Position numbers and translations under genes: made by a program. A stretch of 64,000 bases of DNA from Bacteroidota bacterium (GTDB taxonomy: Bacteria > Bacteroidota > Bacteroidia > AKYH767-A > OLB10). The stretch's first letter is position 1. The number at the start of each line of letters is the position of its first letter. The notes under the pieces were generated by a model. It did not search any database. It saw only the letters and a list, made by a program, of their open reading frames with translations, and was not told where the DNA came from. Shown here piece after piece: positions 9,004 through 18,032 of the stretch. Location of the stretch: contig JADKJB010000010.1 in assembly GCA_016722525.1 (NCBI GenBank), forward strand, positions 62,001 to 126,000, read 5' to 3'.

Positions 9004-10596
9004 CGGTTGTGAAAAACTCCGTTTTCAAATATCTCGGAGGAGTGGCATGTAAGTATAAACCAATTAAACGCGATACGCTCCTTAAAAATCAGGCTGCAAT
9101 TTCCATTCTAAAAAGAGGTAATGGAACATTAGAGTATTTGATCAAGTCTCCAAGCTTTTCGTATTTTGGTTTCCATTTTTGAGTGTTTGCATTAAATCTC
9201 GAATTCAAATATTAAGACCCTTTATATTGTATAAACATTATCAACTCCATTCTCCTTTACTTTTTCAGTCATGAGGTTGTGTAATTGTAACCCTTTCGTT
9301 TGATGGTTCCAAATATGTTCGTTGATTTCTTGCCGAGTTCTGTATAATTTTTGATTTCTTTTGTAATTCCTGTTGTTTAATTCTGCTTCTGCATATTGAC
9401 TTCGTTCAATTTCCTTCACCTTTTCTCTCCGGTGCAAATGTTTTCCGCAGTGTTTAATTTTGGAGTACGTACTTTTAATGAAATTTTGTCCTCGTTTTTG
9501 GTGTGGTCGTTGAAGTTTGTGGGCTGTGTAAGTGTCTTTCTTCTGTTATAATAAACTGATCCAGAATCTTTTGCAGTTCCTTTAGGATTTGCTGTTTACT
9601 AATTCCTGTCGTGCAACAATTGTTTTAAATTAAGCAATTGACATTGTTCAATTTCGCGGGCATTGTTATAGCCTTTACGAGCAATGTAAATTCGGAGGAA
9701 TTCAAATTCGGTTTTGCTTCGGCGCATGGTTGATAAACATTACGTCTTCGACTGATAGTGTGAGTAGCAACCACCAAACAATGCTAGCGTACAGCCGCCT
9801 GAGTGTTGTAACAAACTTCAACAACCTGTCCTTGTACTAAAAGCTACGACTATCGGACTGTGGCTGATTTGCTCCGCTGGAGACTAATTGTTTTTGAGTT
9901 GGGTAACTAATTTATTCTTTTGGCGATCCAGTTTTTCGTACATCGAAGTTGGGAAGCATTTTCTTCTTGATCAGGCGTGTCCTTTGAGAGAGATATTCTT
10001 TGGTCTTTTCTTCATGTATTGAAAGTGCGATCTAACTTTTTAGAAGTGTAATTATTTTTCTTACTGTTATAAGCTCTGGATTTGGTTCCGTCAATGGCAA
10101 TAGTTTTCCCGCCAATTAAATCGGCTTCTTTCAAAAACATTACAAACAGTTTGACATATTACCAGTGCATTGCCGTTCACCTTTCTAAAATCAGCAATAG
10201 TATGGTAGTTGGGTATCAACACCGCAAACCACTGCATCTCTAAATTGCGTTTACATTCTTTTTCAAGCGACGTGAAGACCGGATTCCGTTCTGATATCCA
10301 TATAATAAATCCTGGAACAATTTGGGATGAAACGATGGTCTGCCTTCTATCTGAACATTTTTCATTTGAAACCCTAACCTAGAAAGCTCCAGTTTTCAAC
10401 AAAGCATCCAGAAACCGGACAGGGTCATTAACGAAATTGCCTCTTCCGGGATCCAAACGGATTTAGTTACGATCGGCAGGGATTATCGATTCATATCCTA
10501 ATGTTTGAATCAAATTTACAAAATGGCTATAGTTTTGTAAATTTTGTTAGAAGAAATTAACAATTTGATAGAGAAATTAGTATTTTTCACAGTCTG
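9004..10596 (-). mobile_element. IS1182-family insertion sequence (degenerate) inside a T9SS cargo gene
   Basis: The insert splits a reading frame whose paralogue is contiguous. Its ends carry inverted TGTGAAAAA (9008-9016) and TTTTTCACA (10583-10591). A four-base direct repeat ACGG flanks it (9000-9003 and 10597-10600), in keeping with the short target duplications reported for IS1182 elements. The length of about 1593 bases also fits the family. The exact ends are inferred from comparison with the paralogue and could be off by a few bases. Confidence 0.75.
9089..10540 (-). pseudogene. IS1182-family transposase remnant
   Basis: A DDE transposase visible only as pieces in shifting frames. 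N-terminal domain: VQIEGRPSFHPKLFQDLLYG, then NGIRSSRRLEKE-like sequence, EMQWFAVLIPNYHTIADF, and the catalytic-domain start LIGGKTIAIDGTKSRAYNSK, which includes the first Asp. C-terminal part: RSQYAEAELNNRNYKRNQKL then YRTRQEINEHIWNHQTKGLQ, and finally KWKPKYEKLGDLI up to a TGA at 9089. This order matches IS1182 transposases. There are more breaks per kilobase than in the flanking genes, so it may be truly decayed as well as affected by sequence errors. The start position is approximate. Confidence 0.75.
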
Positions 10597-11623
10597 ACGG
10601 TATCAACAACACCATCACCATCAACATCAGTAATTTGAGAAGCATCATCATATTTTGTGAAGGAAATCCTGAATAACTGTGCGGGTCCAATTAGTTCCAT
10701 TGTCAACTGATTTCCATAGCGCCCAATCATCGGAAATGTTTCCTGAAGTAAAAGCAACGGTGTTATCTTTTGAATCCATAGCATAACCATCTGCGCGGAA
10801 GCCAATATACTCGGTGTCATTTACCCCTGGAGGTAATACACGTACAATATCCCAATTAACACCTCCATCTAAGGAACGCTATAACTTAAACATCCATCAA
10901 GTCCGTTTACAAGTGCGCCACCATTTCCAGTTGGATAGGAAATGTCAATCATATGCAGCGTATTGCCATCAGGGCCACCAGCAGCTGTTCTATTCCATAA
11001 AGTTACTTCTCCTCCGGGAAAGGCCGGAGTTGCAGTTTGAGTCCAAGCCCCTGTTCCAGCCACAGGACGGGTAACAGTAGCAGTAGCTGTTGTAACACTT
11101 TGGTGAGAAACGACAACTTCACCGCCGTTAGCAAGTTGAACCAAACTTGGCCAGCCTCGGCGATCCGTTTCGATTCTAGCTGTAGGAATTGGTCCCCAAG
11201 CTGTTCCATCATAATAATTATATCCTGTTCCTCTGTCAGGATAAGTACCTGCTAGATCTGAACTGTATGTCCAGCTGGCTCCTAAGATACCATTGTTCTT
11301 GTAAATTCTGTTTTGAACAGACCCGTTAGTCTGTAAGTCGTAAGTTGAAATACCAATAATTTCCTGAGGAACTACCGATGTTTTAGATGCAGATGAAGGT
11401 CTTGCAGCTGGAAGACTCATTGTTTTGTTTAGAGGTAGTTCGTTGCCAGAAACCTCTTCCTGATAGGGAACAGGAGCATGCTTGTTTGCTGACTTTAATC
11501 TTTCCTTAATTGTGTTGGAAGCAGCAGGTCTGTTTTGCGCATTCACCGCAAAAACGAGTCCTAAAGCCATACCCGTAAGTAGTAATTTTTTCATATTTGA
11601 TTAGTTTTAGTTGTTCCGAACTT

Positions 11624-11631
11624 CAAATATA
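11624..11631 (-). promoter_or_regulatory. Candidate Bacteroidota -7 promoter element
   Basis: TATATTTG on the minus strand, an exact match to TAnnTTTG, 30 bases upstream of the ATG of the first Asp-box protein. No convincing -33 TTTG at the usual spacing. Confidence 0.4.
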
Positions 11632-11748
11632 AAAGTTTTGATTGTGAATGAAAAGGACACTACCCAAAAATGTTGCTTACTAATTGATAAACAGTCATAA
11701 AAATAAAAAACCTGCCTATAAAGGGTTTTTTTATGAAAAAATGTCTAA

Positions 11749-13614
11749 TTACTTAATAATTACTTTTTCTGAAGAAATTGATGTTCCAGAAACAGTATTC
11801 AATGAATAGATGCCTGAAGCATAATTCTTAACATTGATGCGAACATTGTTCACTCCTTCAGTTGCATTCAATTGAGAAGTATAAACCACTTGTCCAAGAA
11901 CGTCAACTAATTGAATAGTGATGTTTTGAGCTTTGTTAAATGTATAATCAACATTTAATACATTTTGAACTGGGTTAGGAGTAAATAACCGTATTGATTT
12001 CTGAAGAAATTGTTTTCATTCAAACCAACCGGATTTGGGAAGTTGTTGTAAATAACATCAGAAAGACCATAAGCATCAGGAGCAGGTGTTCCAGCTGGGC
12101 TATCAGAAGGCTGATAGGTATTTCGAGCTCGCCATCTTTAAAGTACACCAAGTGAATACTTGCATCAACTTTTGCTGCCATACTTGGCCAAACTTGCTCA
12201 TCAAAATCAGATGATTCCACACGAGAAGGAGTTGACCAGTTCATTCCACCATCCACAGAATTCATGTAATAAACGTTTCTGAAAGCTTCTTCCAATAATG
12301 GATCAGCATTTCCGTTTGTTGTATTTTCAATGATTGATGAATAACTCAAATGGATATGATTTAAAGCGTCAACACCTAAAGTAGGCATTCCGGTTAAACC
12401 GCACTGATAAATTGCCAAACCATCTGGAATTTCAATTACACCACTTCCATCAATATCTTCAACAAATGCAATAATGTTATTGGTGATATCGCCAGCTGGC
12501 ATAGACTCATTCCAATAAAGCAGTCCATCAGTTCCAGGGAAATAACTTGCACCATTTGGATTTGGAGCATCACTAAACATTCTTGTGCTTCCTACTGCAA
12601 CGTGAACCTGGTTGTTATTATCAATTGCTAATGCAACACCTGAATCAGTTGTTGGAATAGTGTCAGCAACGCCGTCGCCGTCAACATCAGTAATTGCAGT
12701 AGTATAATCAAAAGGAGACAATGGGAATGCATTAATTGTAGTTTTAGTCCAATTTGCTCCATTGTCAGTAGATTTCCAAAGAGTAAGATCTTCAGAAAAA
12801 CCGCCCATTACTACTGCTACTACATCTCCGCGTGTTGCAACTTGATAAGCATCAACAGAACCTGCGAAGAAGTCAGTTGTGAAATCAGGTAAGGTGATGT
12901 TTTCATCAGCCCATGTAGCACCACCATCAGTTGAACGTGAATAATTCACGAAACTAGTTGCTGCATTGTCATTTCCTAAAGCATGAATAGTTGTACCATT
13001 AGAACCACCAACAGCCACACGTGGCCACCAGATAACTGAAAGGCAAGAAAGAGGAGCTTCTGTCCAGGTTCCTGTTCCTTTAGTAGCTCTTGTAATCAAG
13101 TTGGTACTAGTTGAACAAGCAGCACCTAAAGATGCATTGGAACCGTGATTTACCACTACTTCACCAAGTGCAGTAGATCCACCTAATGAAGAAAACCCAG
13201 TCCTGTAAGATTCAATTCTGGCTGCCGGAGCTGCTCCCCAACTAGTGCCGTCATTGTAATTGTAACCTGTTCCTCTTTCTGCAGGAGTACCATTTAAGCC
13301 TGTTGCAAATGTCCAGATTGCAGAAACAGTATTGTCATCCCAACGGATAATTCTTTGGCCGGTTGAGCCATAGTTGGACTGAAGATCATAAGAAGTTTGG
13401 CCGATAGCAACTTCAACCATTGAATTTTTGCTTGACTAAGAACTGGATTTGCAGTTCTTTCCGGTGCGCCATAAACTTCACCTGGCTTCTTTAATTGAGC
13501 AACTTTGTTGCTGATGTTAGAGCTTAAACGTGATTGCAATGTTTGTCTGCTGTTTTGAGCAACCACAGAAAGGCAAAACGTTAAAGCCAACCCACTTAGT
13601 AATAGTTTTTTCAT
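11749..13614 (-). CDS. Secreted Asp-box (BNR-like) protein with T9SS type A sorting domain (frame-broken)
   Basis: A paralogue of the interrupted gene downstream. It begins with a signal peptide (MKKLLLSGLALTFCLSVVAQ), followed by the shared RGTGYNYNDGTSWGAAPAAR segment. Three Asp-box-like motifs follow, RSTDGGATWADEN, KSTDNGANWTKT and NSVDGGMNWSTP, which suggest a sialidase-like beta-propeller, though no catalytic sialidase residues are recognisable. Calcium-loop-like stretches DVDGDGVADT and DIDGSGVIEI lie between blades. The C-terminus, in shifted frames below 12120, is a sorting domain (DVLGQVVYTSQLNA to SSEKVIIK) ending in a TAA at 11749. Breaks lie near 13420, 12100 and 12000. About 620 residues, presumably exported to the cell surface or medium. 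The real substrate or ligand is unknown. Confidence 0.8.
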
Positions 13615-13944
13615 TGTTGGTTTGATTATTTAGTTAAGAATGATTTGAATTATGAGTAAATTACGATTATTAAAATTTTAGACAATTCTATTATTAAAAG
13701 AATTTTGGTAGGGGAATACAAAAGTAAACAATTTAACATAAAAATGTAGATTTGTTTAATTTATTTTACAAATTCCTTATAAATGTATGTATGTTATTGA
13801 ATTATAGAAATTTACAAGTTGATCGATTGCAGAAATTAATATAAATAATGGGTCTGAAAATCAATAAAGTGGATGTTTTAAATTAAAAAAAAACAGCTTC
13901 AATTTATTTTAAAATAGCTCTTCAATTTCTAATAGTTTAAAGTT
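13615..13944. other. AT-rich intergenic region without a gene
   Basis: 330 bases, very AT-rich, no open frame of note. It holds the promoter side of the second Asp-box gene, including an exact -7 match on the minus strand (TACTTTTG, plus-strand positions 13719-13726). It also holds the 3' flank of the glycosyltransferase, where a run of nine T on the minus strand (about 13886-13894) could end that transcript, but the hairpin before it is weak. Confidence 0.6.
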
Positions 13945-15108
13945 TCAAAGCATTCCTGATTTAAGATAAATTTCATTAAACAATTTTCCGCTTTCTTCCA
14001 TCGAAAAGTTCTTGATGGCAAAGTTTCTCATCTTGATTTTATCAAATTTTTCAGGATGATCCAGTGCAAAAATGAGCGCATTTTTTAGGCCGGCTTCATC
14101 TCGTGGCTGAATAAGCAAACCGAATTCAGGTGTGATATATTCTGATATCCCACCCACATTTGTTGAAATCACAGGCACACCACTGGCCAAGGATTCTACT
14201 ATGGTGCAAGGTAGGTTTTCATAGTTGCTGAACATTACAAATATATATGCTTCCCGCATCTTTCTACTCAATTCAGCCCCTGTCAATAGCCCAGTAAAAA
14301 AATCCTTTTATTGACTAATCCTGTTTGAATTGCATGATTTTTACAACTTCAAAATCTTTCCATCTCCAATAATTTCAAGTTGAAAATCATTGCGCTCCTT
14401 GGAAAGGACTTCTATTGCATTAATAATACCGTTTATGTTTTTTGCTCCTTCATCAAAACAAGAAACGTGTACGAATTTTCTAGTTGGATTATTGGAAGGG
14501 TTTTGTAAAGGAAAAAAATCATTAATATCTGCAATGTTTGGTGTGATATAATACGTGCTTTTTAATCCCAAATTTTTCATTGCTTCTGACAGGTTCAATG
14601 TAACAGTAGTAACACCTGACGATAATCTTACTGCAACACCTGTAAACCACTTTCTTAAATTGCCGGAATAAGAGCCGTTTGATAAATTAACAGGAAGATA
14701 ACGCGACCAATGTTCTGTTATAATATAAGGGATTCCTTTGGTAGCTTTCAGCCATATGGCAGGCAACGCAGTTCTTGATAAAACATGTACATGCACTATA
14801 TCAAAACTGCCTGATTTTTTAAAGGCAATTTGCAGTGCTTTCCAATAGCACCAACCATATTCAAAAGCATTTAAAAGTTCATTTGTTTTTTTTCCAAAAT
14901 ATATTCGGATCTCATGAATACCCGAATGGGTCTGTTCATCAATTTGTATTTTCCCTGGAGGCAAGGTCTTGTCAGCTGTAATATAAATAACAGTTACATG
15001 GTGATAAAGTTGCACTGCCATGGCATGTTTTTGAATGAAAAGGCCCAACATGTTATCATGTTTATCGGGATACCATTTTGCTATGAAAAGAACTTTTTTT
15101 CTGTTCAA
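13945..15108 (-). CDS. Glycosyltransferase family 4 protein (three one-base deletions)
   Basis: A GT-B fold glycosyltransferase. The N-terminal half (MNRKKVLFIAKWYPDKHDN, then FDIVHVHVLSRTALPAIW and IITEHWSRYLPVN) is typical of the GT4 acceptor domain. The C-terminal half holds the donor-site motif FSNYENLPCTIVESLASGVP with the conserved E-x7-E spacing, then VISTNVGGISEYI. Between 14290 and 14350 the frame is lost and regained: reconstruction needs one extra A after GATGGAAA, one A in GTAAAA, and one T in the T7 run. All three are homopolymers, and together they restore the original frame. It probably acts in surface polysaccharide synthesis; donor and acceptor are unknown. It lies 11 bases downstream of the P-type ATPase. 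Confidence 0.87.
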
Positions 15109-15119
15109 TTTAATCTTAT

Positions 15120-17061
15120 TTATTTTCGAAATTTAAGTCTTATGGAATTTCCAATAACCACTACATCCGAAAAGGCCATGGAAAAGGCTGCCACCATTGG
15201 ACTTAAATAACCCATAGCCGCAACAGGTATGGCAACTATATTATAGAAGAAGGCCCAAAACAAATTTTGACGAATAGTTTGCATGGTCATTTTTCCAATT
15301 CGTATAGCAGACATAACTGTGGTGAGGTCATTGTTGTTTAATAAAATTACCTGAGCTGAATTAATTGCAATTTTTGTTGCATCGCCGAATGATAATCCCA
15401 AATCGGCAAGTTCTAGTGAGGGTGCATCATTAATTCCATCACCTACCATCAGCAATTTACCTTTCGATTTTAAACTCCGTATTATTTCGGTTTTTTCGTG
15501 AGGAAGTTTATTGGAATAGATTTCTTCAATACCCAATTCTTTTCCTATTTCTTCACAACGAATTTGACTATCTCCACTGAGTAAAATTGGTTTTATTCCT
15601 TCTTCCTTTATCAATTGTATAAGTTCTTTTGCTCCGGTTTTTATTTCATCTTTAATATTTACAGTTGCAATCAAAACATCATTCTTTGATAAATAAACTG
15701 AATGGGAGTCATCTGCAGTTAAATGTTTCTGCGCTTGAAACGAACCTAACAAAAAACGATTTCCATCTATATCTGTTGCCGACATCCCAATACCTTTTTC
15801 CTCTTTAATATTTTCCAGGGCAATCCACTCACCGGTTTTTTTTGAGAGCTCTTTTACCAATGAAACAGCAATGGGGTGGGAGGAATGCTGTTCTAAACTG
15901 TAAATTATTTTTATGGCTTCATCAATAGAGAAATTATTGTAATTTTTAATTTCTGAAATCTTAAAATTTCCCGTTGTCAATGTTCCTGTTTTATCGAAAA
16001 CCGCCGACTTTAAATCATCAAATTGTTCCAGGGTAGAACCACCTTTAACCACGATTCCATTCTTTGCAGCCTTTCCAAGTCCAACCGCAACCGCAGTAGG
16101 TGTGGCGAGTCCCATTGCACACGGACAAGATATTACCAGAACTGCGATGGCCCTCATTAAGGCCTTGGTTAATGTGATGTCGAATAAGAAATAGCCCAGC
16201 AAAAATGTGAGTGCAGAAATCAGCACCACAGCCGGAACAAACCAACCGCTGATTTTATCACCTAATTTTTGAATTTCAGGTTTCGATTGCTGCGCATCCT
16301 TAACCAGTTGGATGATGTTCGATAACACAGTTTGACTTCCAACTTTCTCTGTTCTTATTTTGATGGAACCATTCAGCAATATAGAGCCCGCCATAACGGT
16401 ACTTCCGTTTTCTTTTTCAGAGGGAATACTTTCTCCCGTGAGGGCAGATTCATCCACCGTTGCATTTCCCCAGTAAACTTTTCCATCAACCGGTACCGTT
16501 AGTCCTGTATTAACTATTATGGCATCATTCACTTTTATGGAGGAAATTTCCACCTGCTCAACCAACTCACTCAGGTTTTTTTGGATGATAATTTTGTTTA
16601 GAACCAATGGTCACTAACACATCCATATTGGGCACGCCGGTTTTAAGCGACGACAAGGCACTTTTGCCAAAATGAGCCAAACCAATCACAAATACAGGTA
16701 AACTGCACAAAAGCTGGAAAAGCGGATTGTGCAAAATATGGAAATCTAAAAACATGTGGGCAACCAACGGGAGTGTGAATATCACACATAGTAAAAACTT
16801 GAATTCAAGTGTTTTAATAAATGGTTGAGTGGGTAATGGTTGCCCAACCTCTTGATTTTCAATTACATGATAACCCAGATTGTTGATACCTTTAATGATG
16901 TCACCTATATTCGTCTGGGTAACTTCTTCAAAAACAACCTCTCCTGAGGCAAAATTGACATTTACTCCGGTGAGGCCTTTTTTCTCCAAAAACCGAGTCA
17001 CGCCAAGTGCGCAATTGGTGCAAGTCATCCCTTCAACGTTCAAAATAGTTTTCTCGGTCAT
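15120..17061 (-). CDS. copA: Copper-type P1B ATPase (CopA-like) with internal deletion
   Basis: A heavy-metal-exporting P-type ATPase. In order: an N-terminal metal-binding domain (GMTCTNCALGV), two helices, the actuator motif TGES, the membrane metal site ISCPCAMGLATPTA (CPC), the phosphorylation site DKTGTLT, and the hinge VGDGINDAPSL. The CPC motif points to Cu(I) rather than Zn or Cd. Between NMDVLVTIGS and KNLSELVEQVEISS (junction near 16590-16605), about 60-70 residues expected in the family are missing. These would hold the next helix pair and the FFE-containing segment, and the frame also shifts there. As read, the protein could not fold properly; a collapsed assembly is an alternative. 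Remaining length is about 650 residues. Confidence 0.88.
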
Positions 17062-17110
17062 CCCAGTAATGTCAATGCAAAGTTACTACTAAAACAAAAT
17101 TGAAATTGAT

Positions 17111-17142
17111 ATTGGACTATAAAGATGATTTACCTACTTTTG
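17111..17142 (+). promoter_or_regulatory. Candidate promoter of tRNA-His
   Basis: TTG (17112-17114), a 20-base spacer, then TACTTTTG (17135-17142), an exact TAnnTTTG match. Transcription would begin near 17149, about 80 bases before the tRNA. Confidence 0.5.
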
Positions 17143-17226
17143 CACACCCAAGTAAAATTAAAAAAGGTTGTTTGGATGTATTTAATTACAAAATAACATC
17201 TTTATTGTTCATTGGAAGGTTTAAAT

Positions 17227-17302
17227 GGTGATTGTAGCTCAGTTGGTTAGAGCGCCTGATTGTGGTTCAGGAGGTCGCGGGTTTCAAGCCCCGTCTTTCA
17301 CC
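17227..17302 (+). tRNA. tRNA-His (GTG anticodon), with anomalies
   Basis: D-arm GCTC...GAGC and anticodon stem CCTGA/TCAGG with loop TTGTGGT give anticodon GTG at 17262-17264. G at 17227 can be the His-specific G-1 opposite discriminator C at 17302. Two oddities: the T-loop region GGGTTTCAAGCCCC has one T too many, and the 3' acceptor strand reads CTTTCAC where pairing to GTGATTG needs CAATCAC, leaving two mismatches. The CCA is not encoded. A T-rich run follows. Confidence 0.88.
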
Positions 17303-17322
17303 CTTTTTCTTAAGTGAAATGC

Positions 17323-17928
17323 TTAGTTGTAAACCGATCTTTTTAAACTGAAAAGTTTTCTAAAATTGTTTATTTTTTTGATCTCCAGCTGATACTCTTC
17401 CCAGTTTTTGTTTTTAAAAATATTGTCACCAAAAAAAGTGAGAATGGGCATTAACTCCTCTTTTAGCATGTAGCTTTGAACAGGAGGTGTCATTAAATTG
17501 TACTTTTCATCCATCAAAATATATGAGGGATAACCCATTTTGCCATTGAGCAGAGAGATGGCTAATTCATTTGCTTTGTTTTCGGCCACATATTTAAATT
17601 CTTTGTCTTTAAATCTGATTGTGTCCTTCGTTTCTGCGTTTAGCTTAACAGGATAATAATTTGCATTGATGTATTTCACCACTTCTGCTTCTTTAAAAGT
17701 AGTTGCATCCATTTTCTTGCACCATCCACACCAGTTTGTATAAATATCAATAAAAATTTTCTTTGGATTTTGATCATTCAATTTCACCGCCTCTTCAAAA
17801 CTCACCCATTGAATTCCATCGGGTTCATTAACTATAGGTTTTGAGCCATCAGAATTTACCTGTGCATCGCAAGAAAATAAAAAACTAACTAGCAAGATTA
17901 ATTGCGTAGATTTAAGAATAATTTTCAT
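17323..17928 (-). CDS. Thioredoxin-like lipoprotein (thioredoxin family protein)
   Basis: 201 residues. The N-terminus has a lipoprotein signal (LLVSFLFSCDAQ, lipobox ending in Cys about residue 20), placing it in the periplasm. The thioredoxin-like domain shows IDIYTNWCGWCKKMDATTF, with a CGWC redox pair like that in DsbD C-terminal and DUF255-type domains. A cis-proline region follows at MGYPSYILMD. It probably reduces or shuffles disulfides in the cell envelope. It stands alone between tRNA-His and the OPT transporter, on the opposite strand to the tRNA. The reading frame is intact and of normal family length. Confidence 0.83.
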   Translation of the reverse strand: MKIILKSTQLILLVSFLFSCDAQVNSDGSKPIVNEPDGIQWVSFEEAVKLNDQNPKKIFIDIYTNWCGWCKKMDATTFKEAEVVKYINANYYPVKLNAETKDTIRFKDKEFKYVAENKANELAISLLNGKMGYPSYILMDEKYNLMTPPVQSYMLKEELMPILTFFGDNIFKNKNWEEYQLEIKKINNFRKLFSLKRSVYN

Positions 17929-17983
17929 TTAATATTTTTTTATCAGATATTGGAGAACGTAAATAATTGGATTTTGTTTTCAG

Positions 17984-18021
17984 TACCCATAATCCTATTC
18001 AATTGAAAAGGATTATGGGTA
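17984..18021. repeat. 12-bp inverted repeat between thioredoxin-like gene and OPT transporter
   Basis: TACCCATAATCC (17984-17995) and GGATTATGGGTA (18010-18021), with a 14-base spacer that itself contains the palindrome TTCAATTGAA. It lies just after the OPT stop and upstream of the thioredoxin-like gene. No T run follows on either strand, so it is not a classical terminator. It could be a factor-dependent terminator, an RNA-processing site or an operator. Confidence 0.7.
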
Positions 18022-18032
18022 AGAATAAACAT

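Larger units (their letters stand above)
8105..11594 (-). pseudogene. Secreted Asp-box protein with T9SS type A sorting domain, interrupted by an IS1182-family element
   Basis: The gene reads from 11594 down to 8105. It starts with a signal peptide (MKKLLLTGMALGLVFAVNAQ), then a domain shared with its downstream neighbour (QNRIYKNNGILGASWTYSS, RGTGYNYYDGTAWGPIPTAR). Asp-box-like segments such as ASTDNGATWSAG suggest a sialidase-like beta-propeller. It ends in a sorting domain (VSVFPNPASSNIVISYTV to FSTKFVKN), typical of cargo exported by the type IX system. The frame is cut after a calcium-loop-like DVDGDGVVDTV at about 10597 and resumes with TTDGSYAILIDNNG at about 9000; the insert between is a transposon. 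Without the insert the gene is about 1.89 kb, close to its 1.87-kb paralogue. Further shifts occur near 8808 and 10830-10870. The natural function is unknown. Confidence 0.82.

Noticed and set aside
10814..11255. Plus-strand open frames opposite the first Asp-box gene
   Set aside because: They are antisense to a clearly conserved secreted protein and show no recognisable protein pattern.
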